From: Solenopsis invicta
Lineage: Eukaryota > Arthropoda > Insecta > Hymenoptera > Formicidae
DNA: 64,000 nt
Direction of reading: 5' to 3'
Assembly (NCBI RefSeq): GCF_016802725.1
Contig: NC_052672.1
Span: 16,626,710 to 16,690,709 of the forward strand
A program made the translations under genes and the position numbers. Below are positions 22,729 to 34,942 of this stretch, piece after piece. The stretch's first letter is position 1. Every line of letters begins with the position of its first letter. Under the pieces are notes generated by a model. The model was given only the letters and a program-made list of their open reading frames with translations. It ran no database searches and had not been told where the DNA came from.

Positions 22729-25700
22729 AGTTTTCGATCAATAAGTAACGCAGTAGAGAAGTGAAACTGCTGCGAGAAGTAGGCTTGAGAAGTAGTATTT
22801 TACGAGATTCTAACGCATTGGAGGGTTAATTCGAAATCCAATCGGATATTTTCACGAGTGTGATTATAGACGAAGAGGAGAATCCACGCGGCAGATTCGA
22901 GACGTCTAATATACGATACGAATGAAATGAAGTCGTTTTGAAGAGCAGGTGCCCCGTAATTTGACGTTCGGGGCTGCCAGTCAGCGCCCTCGGCTATCGT
23001 CCGTCCGCGTTCTCTAAGCGTCCGCCACGGCGCCGTGGCATTCTCGGCCAGCATCCTTCCATGCCTGCCGTGCGCAAATGAGGTCTCCTTTTCACGTGCG
23101 TGCCTCGATTATGGAAAATTGCAGAATTCCGTGCCGCTAAGTCGGATCACGATGCTCAAACGTAGTACGTATACGATAGTCGCACGAAATATCTCTCGGC
23201 GAGCATTTTATTATATTATTTTCTGTCTTTCATTTCTGCACGAGATGGACTAGACGGTGCACAATACAGCTACCAATCGCAGTGTAATATTGTTAACGGA
23301 TAAAAAGGACTGCTCGTTAAGTCTGTTCAACGACTTGGTTGTCTGATTCGTCGAAATTTTGTGCTAAAGTATTCAGGATAACAAAATTGCCTCTCTTTTT
23401 TAGCGAGAGAGACGGAAGAGACGTATTACAGCAAACGAATGCAAGCTAATGCGCACAATAAAATTGTCTTCGTGGCCTTGTCGTGCGATACACGGCAACG
23501 AATTGTGAGAAATATTTTCTGGTAGCACTGGACGTAATCGTATATGAACTGAACTTGGTTCGAGGAATCGCGTCGAATCGCGTTCACATGTCACGCGAGG
23601 CGAGGGATCACCGTTCAAGCACTAAATAGGTTTCAGTCTTGGCAGCGTATCGGTTTCAATCGTTTATCCTCGATTCCCGATCGACGGCGGAATTAATTCG
23701 TCTCGCTCGATTCGGCGGGGAATCGTTTAATCGTCGCCGTCATGTTCTCTTAATTACCTTCTCAGGCGAAGCCGATTGTTCCCCTCGTCGGGACACAAAC
23801 CCAAGAAGAAGACCGCGTTCTCTCGCTTCGCCTCGGGATTCTCCGGTGCGCGTTTCACGTCGTTCACCTTTAACTCACCTGTGCACACGCACGCACACCT
23901 ACGCGCGCACGTACCCTCTTCGAAACACACGCGAATGCTCGCGCGCTCACTTAAACGCGTCTCGTTGTACATGTATGAAAATAGCCTTAGAGAACCACTT
24001 GATCCTCTAAGTTTCTAGTTACCGCGCGCGCTTTGAGGAAAATGCGAATGAGGGAACGCCCGTTATGTTATTACAAGTTGTGTTGCGATCTTCATAAAGA
24101 GAAATAAACCTCGCAATCAGGAAGTGTTCAAGTTAGCACGATATGGAATTTACTTAGTCGAAAAGGCGATCGTCGTTTTTCGTGTAATTTCTAACGCGAA
24201 CACGGCACGCTTTCCTGAATATACTTTGATATTCCTCGCGCTTCTAATGTCGATTCATTAGAAACACATTAAAAACACATCTATAGCTCATTATTTTTCT
24301 AATGAATCAGTACTAGAAGTATCGATAGGTTCATTATTCTTTTTTTTTACATTGATATTCTATTTCTTCTGCAAAGGATAGGATTATAAAATTTTCTAAA
24401 TTTTTTTATAAATTATTTTCTCTATCCCGATGAAAAATATTTGCTTTTTCATCACTTTCTTCATAATAATTCATTCGCTTGGTCCATGTAGTGAATAAAA
24501 AGTATTCACTTCTAATGTTAAAGAAAACGTATCGGGTATCACCCTCGAAAACAACTTTTTACTGGCTACTTTTGAAATGATCGAAACACATGAGAATATC
24601 GAGATGCACAGCCGCAGGCAAGGTGCAACGCGTGCATTCGAGATACACGGACGCAACAATACGCTCCTTCTGTGGATACGCTATAATTAATTGTGCCCTC
24701 GCGGCTACAATGGTGGCAGGGGGATAAGATTCTCGGTGCTACATTATACGTCAAAAACTAAAAAAAAAAAAAAATCTACGACCACGCCAGCATCGCCGCG
24801 CCCGGACGGGTAGCCCTTATCATAGCCGTGTTACGCGAAAGAGAGCATATTATGGAATTCGTTTAATTAAAGCCCGTCTCGTTTCCCTTCGCGCGCCTCT
24901 ACATCCGAGTCGCGCGTCGGAGCTCCTAGGTAGGCTCGCATGTTCACGGATAATTTGGAGTCGCAATTCAAAAGACTGCTACTTGCATCTCTCGTAATCC
25001 GCGTCCAAGTAGATTAGCTCGGTCACATCGCTACTTATCGCGGAACATCTCTTAACAACGTTGCTCTTGGTTGTAATAAGAAGACAAATGCGAAGAATCA
25101 CCGCACGTATTAATCTACCTTACGTGATGTGAAAATATCAAATCTTTCCCCCTCCCCCTATATTTGCACTATTAATGATCTAGACATCACTTTAAACCAC
25201 ATGAACATATAAAACACCTTAAAATGCTTGTACATTATCAAATATTTATTTTTATTTCTGCTTATATAGATTATCATAATCATACTGAAGTTTAGATTAA
25301 CTCTTTAATGCAAAATCCGTTAATACACTTAAAACTTTGTACAAGCTATTAAAACGATAGAAGCAATTGCTATTTGTTTATGAAACAACGATTCCAAAAA
25401 CCTGAAAAATTTTTCTACCATTATTAATGACTAATAATAGATGAGATAGTAATTTTAAAAAAACAGCATACAAGAGAGAGTTAGAAAAATAATTTTTTAA
25501 CGACTTTGTAACCATTATACTCCAAGCATCTTGCAAGTATACCATCAAATTTACATCAAGAAATGTTCGCGAATAAAGATCAGGTTTCACGTCTAGTGCG
25601 AAAAATGAAAGTACAAAATAATGATTGCATCCGTCCCGCATAACCGGATTAAGTAAACTCACAGTACTTTTTTTCCTTTCTCGATACTTGAAACAAATAA

Positions 25701-26718
25701 AGATATCATCTTCAAAATGAGAAATGTCATTTTTCTTTGATTTTTCAAAAAATATTTCTTTTTTATTCCTCATCGCATGACAAGCTACTTCAAGGGTTTT
25801 TCCAATTTGTATAGAAACTCGAGATTAATGCGATCTGATTTTAAGTGAAACATTTTTAAAGATGCTTTTGCTTCAAACAACCGGTCAACTTGTGACTTAA
25901 AATAAATGTTATTGTTTGAAATTTCACGATCGTTATATAATAACTTTTGGCTTGAACATTAAAAATTTATCGCTGAGATCTGTAATGTTCATTCCTGAAC
26001 GTTCAACGGAATTACTGAATTCTTTCGATCCAAGCTGTTTAAAATGCATCGTTTTCTTGTGTTTTATTTGCGAAATGAACGTACGTCGTCTCAAAAGCAC
26101 ACACGCAAAATTTCCGAAGAGATTTTCAAACCATCGATCGACGTTGGATCGTGGGAATTCGCGTGACTGAATTCTCGCGAATTTCTCTCGAGCCGGGCGT
26201 GCTTTTATAATGCTCTTTCGTACTAGGATGGCTCGCGCGGGATTCGACGAACGTCCCAGAACGATCATAAGAACAGCCCTGGGCCCGCCCTGGTCGGACG
26301 CGCTGCATGTTCGTTCGAACCACGGGATATATAAATTATACATGTAAATATACGAGCGGCCGGCTCGAGAGATCGAACTGTGAGATATCGAGATATGTGT
26401 TAGCGATTCCCGCACCTTTCCCTCCCTTCATAGGTCCCCCCTTGCCCCTCGAACTCGAGTTCGCACACACATATGTGCATGCAAGAGAGAATTCACGCAC
26501 TACAATGTCTCTGTCATTCTTCGCGTATCGCGACTATCGCCTTTATCCTACGCACGTTCCATTGGCGGCGTCAACTTCGGTTACGAAATAATTAAAAAAA
26601 TCTTGAGAATTCTACGAACTTGATACACGTTCCATCTTCTCTCATAAAATTAGCATACAAATTATGTATCGGTGATATAAAAAGTACTTCTTTATCTATT
26701 AAAATGAAAAATATTATA

Positions 26719-26875
26719 CATTAATAATAAATTTATTAATGTAACATCCATTCTCGCAAAATATTTGAATTTCATTAAAAACCAAAGGAGCTCAATAGAA
26801 AGACTCCTTTTATTTTCAATGAAATTTAAACATTTTGTGAGAATGTATATTGCATTAACAAATTTATTATTAATG
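26719..26875. repeat. 157-bp hairpin element
   Basis: The outer ends CATTAATAATAAATTT and AAATTTATTATTAATG are exact reverse complements. Complementarity continues inwards with mismatches (CATTCTCRCAAAATRTTT, TTTCATTRAAAA) to a small loop near 26,795. MITE-like and non-coding. Confidence 0.8.
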
Positions 26876-27590
26876 TTAAAAGATTTTTAATAAAAACGAG
26901 CTTGCTTCATAAAGAAGAAATTCTTGTGAACTTCAATCAGAAAAATAGCATGATGATGAAAATAGTAAATATGAAATTTTATCGTAGAAATTGTAGATTG
27001 AACGCGGTCGTTCTTATTAACATCAACCTATGACCTAACCGCTCTAGTTTTATAATTATTCCCCGAGGAGGTATTTTAAAGATCGTGGTAAAACATTGCA
27101 CTGCAATATTTGCCGATCTTGGCCGCGATTCATTGATCCGTGCTAATAGTTATTAGTTACCGCTAGCAATTCATTCCACGCGTGTGCGTGTACAACGAGT
27201 GCCTTATGTCGCAGCAAAGCCTGATTATGCACAATCTAGTTGTACTTTGAACGCAGTCAATGTCAACATATCGAGCGAGTCACTGTGCGTCTTATGTCAT
27301 AATTGCGAAACTTTAGGTATGAATGATGCGCGAGGGAAGTCGTTGATCACTTTAATTATTTAGTCAGCAAATGAAACGATTTCTCACGCATTGATGTAAT
27401 GAGTGCATGTATCTTGTTATATAGCTCCTGTAAATTTTACAAAATTCACGTATTGTATATATACATATTGTAAATTAAATGTATTAGACATCCGGCCGTA
27501 AGACGGCGCAAACGATTGTATTAATGTATGTATAAAGTGGCGCAACAGATATCGGCCGTACTGAGACCTAATTGTAAAAATGATTAACCA

Positions 27591-27750
27591 CACTGAGAAA
27601 AAAATCGAAATATTCAGAAGCAAATGTTACTTATGACATTTCCTTCGATATTCATTAGTTATAAACAAATTTTGTATTTAAATAAAATTTTATTTCAATG
27701 AAATAAATTTATATTCCACAAATAAATTTTCAAGTATTTTTTTCTCGGTG
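27591..27750. repeat. Short element with family A-type ends
   Basis: It starts CACTGAGAAAAAAAT and ends with TATTTTTTTCTCGGTG, terminal inverted repeats like those of the 12-kb and 18-kb elements. The 160-bp interior is different, with a short palindrome around AAATAAAATTTTATTT. It is probably a shorter member or internal-deletion relative of the same superfamily. Confidence 0.65.
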
Positions 27751-28739
27751 AATTAATGAAGAATTTATCATCGCGAAAGCTTACCTACGAAAGCTTGCCG
27801 TTTCGATCTCGATTCCATCGCTTATTTATCGATACTATAACGCGAATAAGATATGGTTTTATATTTTAATATACAAATATATCGCAAAAGAAGAACTTTA
27901 CATATTCATCGGCCGATATATTTTCTGTGCGACATTCAAACGTTCCTGCGATTATTGTACAAATTGCCGACATCGCGTTTTCTGATGTAACGTTTTAAAA
28001 CATCAACGAGCATCCGAGAAACTAGCGAGAATTAGAAGAATGTTGTTTTATCTTATCTTGTAATTTAAAGTGCGAAAAAAGATGTGTTAGAGTGAAAGTA
28101 AAACATTTTGCAACCAGTATGTTAATAGCTGTCATGATACGAAGTGATAGAATTTATCATAGCGGTTATAACCATTATTGCCCACAGGGAATACATATGA
28201 AATTTATATAGTACATTCAATGTTATAAGTACGTTTTTATATATACTATTATTTATCCTGATAATATTAATTTCTATTCAATTTTAATTGAAAAATTAAG
28301 AATTTTTTTATATTATTAATATTTTCATATTGCATTCAAATTTATTCTTTAAAATAAATTTAATAAAAAAAGTTATAAATTTTTCTTTCAGTTTTATTTC
28401 CAATTGATAATAATGTTACAATGAAATTGTAATGAAAATGTGTTGATTTTTTTTATTTCATATGTGATCCCGTTAGTAACATTTAACGTTTCTTGCCTAA
28501 GACAAAGTCACAACAAAAATAAAAAATGTAATATTGTAAGAAATTTCATATATTGTGATAAAACTTGCCGAGAGATGCCGCATACGTGATCAGTTTAGTT
28601 CACGCATCGGATAATTCAAAAAAGTCAGTATATCAGTGAAAAGTGGAGCAAAATCACTGATAGAAATCTAGTGTTGATGAAAATAAGATACATAGCAGAG
28701 ATTAAATTGATTTCCTTCTTATTCACATTATATCACCTG

Positions 28740-28878
28740 TAGCGGGATTCTGTAACTCCTTAGCGACAATTTGATATTGTTACAGCATCGTTGCGCAGAT
28801 ATTATACATAGTAGAAAAGCTGTGCAACGACACGTAACGATATCCCTAGCTGTCGTTAAGAGTTACAGAATCCCGTTA
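28740..28878. repeat. 139-bp hairpin element
   Basis: The left end TAGCGGGATTCTGTAACTC and the right end GAGTTACAGAATCCCGTTA are near-perfect reverse complements. The arms continue through TTARCGACA and GTTGYGCA to a loop near 28,805. The flanking TA on each side may be part of a TA target duplication. Confidence 0.8.
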
Positions 28879-29644
28879 CTGAGTTCTAAAATTCGCGGGA
28901 GGTAAACTATTCATGATCTTTAGGAGATGAATATAAATGTTTCGATTGCCTATTCATGCTCTGACGAAGGCGCATGCCGACAATCGCCCGTGGGTAAAAG
29001 TTTCGAATCAATGTCTCATATACGCATGTATTTAGAACTTTGTTTTGCCTTCGTTAAAATGCCATTTGTCGTACTAATAAAATAAGTTTTTGTTAGAAGA
29101 GACATGAGCATGCTGGCCAATCGTTTCCTTACAATTTAATTACGAGCAATAATGCTCATAATGTCCGTTTTCGAAAGTCCGTCCCAATGTAAATTACATA
29201 TTTAGCACGAATTGTATATAAGATCACAAATTGTAAAGAAACGCACTATTTTATTATTTTATTATTGTATATACTGTAATCTGAAATTATAATCGAAATC
29301 TTCGAAACTTGAAATTGTACAGCACTAATAAAAAAATATTTCATGATAGGCATATTTGTTTTCTTTTATAACCTATTTCTCAATCTTTGATCGAATATAA
29401 TTAATAAACGTAAAATTAAAATTTTAAAAATTTTTGAAAGAAAGACAGATCATGCGCAATGTCATCAAGGAATTAATAAATGTAATAAAGTATTTGTCAC
29501 TTTATCAATTATTATTTCCTAAAAATATATCTGGTTTTTATTTCTACGAATCAAATATATATACCTCTAAAAATGTAGAAAAGAGATTTAGTTCTCATTG
29601 CATAATAAGCTACATATAGAGTGTTTTTAAAGTAACATTTTATA

Positions 29645-29759
29645 GTAACGAATCCATGAATATTTTACTTATTTCAAATATGTACAATTATAATGATGTT
29701 CATACGATATATACATTTATATATCGCACAATTTAATACATTTTTCATAGATTCGTTAC
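29645..29759. repeat. Element with 16-bp inverted ends
   Basis: GTAACGAATCCATGAA at the left and TTCATAGATTCGTTAC at the right are reverse complements with one mismatch. The interior is AT-rich with weak symmetry. Confidence 0.55.
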
Positions 29760-29786
29760 CTCATTAAAGTTTTTTTTATTACTCAC

Positions 29787-31840
29787 CGTCCGATGCGCAA
29801 CAATGAAGTTGTCAGCAACGTAGCTACGATGATTCTGTAACATATAAGTATATTATTTAAATTAAAATAACACTCGAAAGAATCAATGATATAATTTGTA
29901 TAATAATTCATAATTTTTACACACACACAAGTTTTTAATCGTTTTTTTTAATCTTTTTCAATTAAATGTGTATTAAAATACTAGATAATAAAATAATTAT
30001 GCAATTAGTTTTATTTTCATAACTTAAAAATAATAAATAATTATTAAAGAAAAAATTTTAATTTAAAACTTTATAAAAATTTTATTTTTATTAGATAATA
30101 TTTAATAAAAATAAAATTTATAAAAAATTAAATTAAAATTTTTTAATAATTGTTTTTAATAATTATTTATTATTTTTAAATTATCGAAATAAATTATTAA
30201 TTTTTTATTTTAATGATTTAAAAATAATTAATAGTTATTGAAATAATTATTAAAAAATTTTAATTTAAAATTTTATAAAAATTTTATTTACATTTATAGA
30301 AAACTTTGTACAAATAATTCCGGATCTATTACGCAAGATTATAATATAAAATAAACGCAATGTGTGTGTTAATTTACCAGTTAAATGACCCAGTCATGAT
30401 GCCGTTTATTTTTTGGAGCCAATCTGGTCTGCCACGGATGCCAATTGTTTCCGAGTCGATCTGTTTCTACCGCGTTCTGTAAACGAAACAGGAATAGAAT
30501 TAAAATGACGAGAGTGACTTCGCCTCCTGCACGACCAATTTCACGCGCCAAGATCGTGTAATAAATCGATCAATCAACATGTTCCGCGCCGCGCGCAGCG
30601 ACGCTGCATGTTGGATATCCGTGCACGTTATTTGCAATCCGACTATGATCGCGTCGCGTTGTCAATTGTTCGCATAGCGCATTTTCAATCGATTATTATG
30701 AAATACGCGTTTTTACGGATATCGTTGATATACGAGCATCAAGCGATTACGCAATATTAGTTTCGTTTACTTATTATTAAACAATTTGCCACTTGCCCCC
30801 GCTCTGATCTGCATCGCGTACGTGTTCTGCAATCAGACATGAATATGAGTCAAGATGGCGGAGCCGGCTTCGTTTTCGTGTGCAGTCAACTTTTTACGTG
30901 TCAAGCTTGACGCCACGCTCAGCGTCGCGGTCGCGCTACATACGAGCATCGAATCTACGTTATGCGATGATTAAATTGACAATAACTATTAGTTTGCGAG
31001 GTTTCGTTCACCTGTTGAACGAGCCGCAATGACGCCTCCGTTCCGGAGCCGATCCGTCCCGCGTCCGTTGCGTTCTGTAAGAGAAACGTGAATGCAACTG
31101 AAAATGACGAGAAGCGGCTTCGTCTCCGCGCGGTCAACTTCACGCGACAGGACTGACGCCGCATTCGCGTCACCGTGCCACCGCGGCGACGCTACCATGT
31201 TCCACACTCAACTTAATGTTTATACATTTTCCATAATATCTTTTATGACGAGAGTAAGCGTATTAATATTATAAGGAGATATCCGCGCGCAAAAATATGC
31301 TCATCGTTTTATCAATTTATTCACACGACACATTTCTCTGGCATTCATGATTATTGCGGAATGCGCGTTGTCGATCGGATCATCGGTACACAAGCATCGA
31401 ATCTTAATGGGCGGTAAATATTATCGCGAGATTTACCCATTAACGAGCTTGCAACATCACTCGCTCTCGCTTCGATCTGCATCGGGTCCGCCGCCTTCTG
31501 TAATCAGATAATCAGACGTGAATACGAGTTAAAATGGTTGGCCGCCTTCGTTTTCGCGCGGTAAACTTTACACGCGTCAAGCTCGACGCCGCGCTCGCGC
31601 CGCGACCGCGTAACGTACGAGCATCGAATCTACACGTTACGCGATAATTAAATTGACAATAATTATCAATACGAGGTTTCGTTCACCTGTTAAATGAGCC
31701 GCGATGACGCCTCCGTTCCGGAGCACGTCCGTCCCGCGTTCTTTGCGTTCTGAGAAAGAAATGTGAATGTAGCTGAAGACGGGAAGCGGTTTCGTCTCCG
31801 CGCGGCTAACTTCACGCGCCAAGATCGATACTACGTCGTA
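29787..31840 (-). repeat. Array of homologous exon-like cassettes (minus strand)
   Basis: Five units read on the minus strand share the same plan: a conserved upstream block (core TCACGCGCCAAGATCG, then GAGACGAAGCCGCTTC, then a sequence like TTCACGTTTCTCTTACAG), an acceptor, a short exon-like body starting AAC or AAG, and in three units the donor GTRAACGAAAC. Candidate bodies are 31749-31687 (63 nt), 31497-31437 (61), 31074-31012 (63), 30826-30771 (56) and 30476-30378 (about 99). A sixth, looser one is 29834-29787 (48). Translated in one frame the bodies resemble each other (for example NATDAGRIGSGTEAS and NAKNAGRTCSGTEAS), but some contain stops. About 670 bp were later duplicated as a block. 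They may be alternative exons of an unknown gene, exons of a non-coding RNA, or decayed duplicates. Confidence 0.55.
30024..30180. repeat. AT-only palindromic stretch
   Basis: Sequence of almost only A and T folds on itself around about 30,100, with arms such as TAATAAATAATTATTAAAG and its imperfect complement. Related units continue to about 30,290. Low complexity makes the boundaries uncertain. Confidence 0.5.
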
Positions 31841-32359
31841 TCTCGATCTTAACTTCGCATTTATTTTTTGCATTACAATGCAAATTATTATTATGTTTAA
31901 GACATGTGTCAAGTTCTAATTACTTCCAAATAACAATAAAAAGTAAATAAATTAAAATATGAATCAAATTGTTTTCCAACTCGATCAATATCGATTCGAT
32001 TAATCATTTCTAGCTTGGAAACTATTTCGACTTTCGAGGCGCTATCGTGCTGTGATGGAATACATAACCTAAAAATAGTCCACGTATGTTCGAATTAAGA
32101 ATGACATTTTAAACTATAAAAATTTGTATAACTACTCATTATAAAATTTGATGGAGAGTCGAATAGCTTAGTAGTTGTCTTTTTTTAGTGGCAATGGCTG
32201 AATTAGTTTAAAACCGGGTTGTAATTCTATTCTGTCAGTGTTACATTAGCTACAAAGGATAGGTAACCAAAAACGTCAAGTATTTCTTATAAGATCTTCA
32301 GAGGACAAAAATCGCATAGAATATTAGTGCTCATCAATTAAATTCAGACAAAAGACAGA

Positions 32360-33199
32360 ATGAATTACTTATTACATACTGTTTTATTCCTGTTTATCGT
32401 TGCGGTAAGTAACAGAAAATAAATGTAGTACACAAACCGTGTATCTAAAATTTCTTCGAAATATTGTATCTCGTGTTTTTCTTCACACGTTTAAAAGTGA
32501 CAACACAATTACGTACATATAACATGAATCTAAAGAATAAATTACTGATGATATCTATCAGAGTCACTATAATACCAACAATTAATTTTACAGATGGACA
32601 TTGCCATCGCAGAGTTTTCGGCAGATGATTGCAAGATGCTAGGATTCAATAAAGCTAATGTGCTCTGCTCGACTTGCGAACATTTTACCAAACCTGATCT
32701 AGAAAAAATTTAGTACGTAAAAACCCATTCAAATATTTTATGGATCTTTCTCAAGAGTATATTACACAAGTCTTTCCTTACCAATTTGTAGTGCTACATG
32801 CAAGGAGTGTTGTCTAAAAGACAACGATTATGATTTATCTGGATCAAAACGCTATCCCAAAGCAGTTCTTGAAGTATGCACATGCAAATTCGGGCAATAT
32901 CCACAGATACAAGGTATTCATGTGATTAGATGCTTCTAATAAAATTCAAAACCTAATTTATGCAATTTTGCAACATGAGAATTAAGACAAGTTTACAATT
33001 AATAACACTTCTTTTAGCCTTTATCAAAAGTGACCGGCCAAAAAAGTATAAGAACCTCAGCATAAAGTATGTAAGAGGTTTAGACCCAATAATTAAATTG
33101 TACGACGCAGAAAATAAAGTTGAAGATGTGCTTGATATACACAAGTGGGATACGGACTCTGTAGATGAATTTCTGTCAACTCATCTTTCTAAGGATTAA
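32360..33199 (+). CDS. SELENOF: Selenoprotein F (Sep15) homologue with cysteine in place of selenocysteine
   Basis: Exons 32360-32404, 32594-32712, 32792-32913 and 33018-33199 join in frame to 155 residues. SELENOF is an ER-luminal thioredoxin-like protein that binds UDP-glucose:glycoprotein glucosyltransferase and assists folding quality control. The start gives a hydrophobic signal peptide (MNYLLHTVLFLFIVA), followed by the Cys-rich glucosyltransferase-binding region (CKMLGF, LCSTC, CKECC). The thioredoxin-like part has EVCTCKFGQYPQ, then YVRGLDPIIKLYD and KWDTDSVDEFLS, all typical of the family. The redox motif is C-T-C: the residue that is Sec (UGA) in vertebrates is Cys, codon TGC at 32,883-32,885. 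The length is near the family norm, so the gene looks complete. No ER-retention tail is visible, as usual for this protein. Confidence 0.95.
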
Positions 33200-33256
33200 T
33201 AAAATTAGGAAATATACATATTGCATTATTACATGATTGTTTCTATTGAATTCTTA

Positions 33257-33262
33257 ATAAAC
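33257..33262 (+). terminator. Candidate polyadenylation signal of SELENOF
   Basis: AATAAA 58 bases after the stop. Another AATAAA overlaps the stop codon at 33,198 and is too close to be the main signal. Confidence 0.5.
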
Positions 33263-33269
33263 TATTCAT

Positions 33270-34942
33270 TTAATATGAATATTACATATACAGTACATAT
33301 ATATGATTATACCTTATCTCTTAATGTCATATGTGTCCACTCATTTTCCACTCTATTTCAGTTATCACTTTCGTCGTACATTTTGTAACGATTCAAACCT
33401 TGATATTATGATGATTATAATATTGTGTTGTGTTTCAATTTTCTTCAAAATTTTTTTATAACATTTTTGAAATTAGATGAAAAAAACAGAACCTTCTATC
33501 AAAGTGTATTTTATCCTTATGTAAGAATGCACAGATCAATTAATCTGTTTTTTCATACATAGAAACATTTTTTATTATGAAAATAATTACAACACACATA
33601 TCATTAAAGTAAGATACAAAATTAAAAATCTGTAATGTTTATCATTCATAGTTTCGTTTTTTTCAATATATAAATGTTAAAAGTGAAAAATTATTATTAA
33701 TTCCATAATTAACTAGCAATTAGAAAGTCTATGACAATCTAACGCAGTTCTCTTTGCGCGAATTTATCAAAGCGTGTATTTACTCTGTACATTGAGATGC
33801 ATAATTAATTACATGGTATCAACGTTTTGGCTCTGATTCGAGCCTTTTTCAAGGTGTGATTTTAAGATAGAATAAAAATATCCAATGATTTTGGAAACCA
33901 ATGTAAGTCTTCTGAATTTTAAAAGTCCCATTTTAAACCATTAAGCAAAGTCCATTAGCACAAGAAAAAATTTGTACAATAAAAAATATAAACTGCACAC
34001 TGCCTCATCTAATTACAATAACAAAAATGTAAGTACCGATTCAATACAACAATAAACAAGTTGGCATGTAATTATGCGACTCAATGTATGAAGTGGAATA
34101 CATGTTTTGATAAATTTGTGTAAAAAAAAAACTGTTAGACTCTCATTTTTTTCTCGATTTGTTAGTTAATTGTTTTATATAAAAGAATTTTTAGAATTAA
34201 ATCAATTTTTGTTTTAAGATTATTACCTCAATGATCTTAAAACAAAATTTGAGGAACTTAAAGGGAACTCACTTATCTTTGTTTAGGAACATAATTGCAA
34301 CTTTCAAATAGCCTTTTTACTACTTATATCAATGCTTGCCGATACGTGATATCATAAAAATATTCTTATACCTGTATGGAGAGAACAAAGAGACAATAAC
34401 CTTAATTTCACATTGTGTATTTCGATTACGTATAATCATATTAGATGTGTAATAAGACTGCGATAGAGATACTTTTGTTTACACTTAAAATAATATTCTG
34501 TTTCTTGGTGTCGTATACACAATTAATTTCCCCTAATTATATTTAAAATAAGATATAATGTTCAATAATTTTTCAATAATCATTTATAGCGCCAGCAATG
34601 GTTTCAAAGTATGAGAGAAAGATTATCATGCCTATAGATAAAAGTTCATCATTTTTACAAAAATTTCTGCATCTCTCACGCACATACTCTTCTAGTACAT
34701 GGTGCTAATGAAATAGGTCGTTTATTGCTAAGAACTTACTATCATATAGGTTCACACATAATGTTAATGCTATTATGTGCAATATTAATACGTAATATTA
34801 ATATCACACGCTTCAATGATAAAAACGTGTTTTATTCGTTATAATTAAAACTTATTTGAATACGACACACGCAATTGAACTTCCTTAACATTGACATCTT
34901 TCTCGCGTTTACTTTCATATTTTCGTAAATCGCGGTGTTACC
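33270..34942. other. Intergenic AT-rich region; 3' UTR of Pep at its right end
   Basis: No coding exon is visible. SELENOF (+) and Pep (-) converge here. On the minus strand AATAAA occurs at about 34,828-34,833 (plus-strand TTTATT), 110 bases past the Pep stop, a fair candidate for its polyadenylation signal. The remainder is low-complexity AT-rich sequence. Confidence 0.45.

Larger units (their letters stand above)
21429..32359. other. Long intergenic region with hairpin elements and a cassette array
   Basis: I see no convincing protein-coding gene in these 10.9 kb. The first 500 bases are probably the 3' UTR of the membrane-protein gene. The rest holds hairpin elements at 22.7, 26.7, 27.6, 28.7 and 29.6 kb, an AT-only palindromic stretch at 30.0-30.2 kb and the minus-strand cassette array at 29.8-31.8 kb. 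CpG-rich patches occur at 21.7-24.0 and 24.8-25.1 kb. Reading frames of 60-160 codons exist but look random. Confidence 0.55.

Noticed and set aside
25378..25773. 131-codon minus-strand frame in the gene-poor region
   Set aside because: AT-rich composition with Lys/Phe/Leu bias, no recognisable domain and no supporting splice sites; likely a chance open frame.
25933..26415. 160-codon minus-strand frame
   Set aside because: No family resemblance and no clear promoter or polyadenylation context; a chance frame is more likely, though a search of insect transcripts would settle it.
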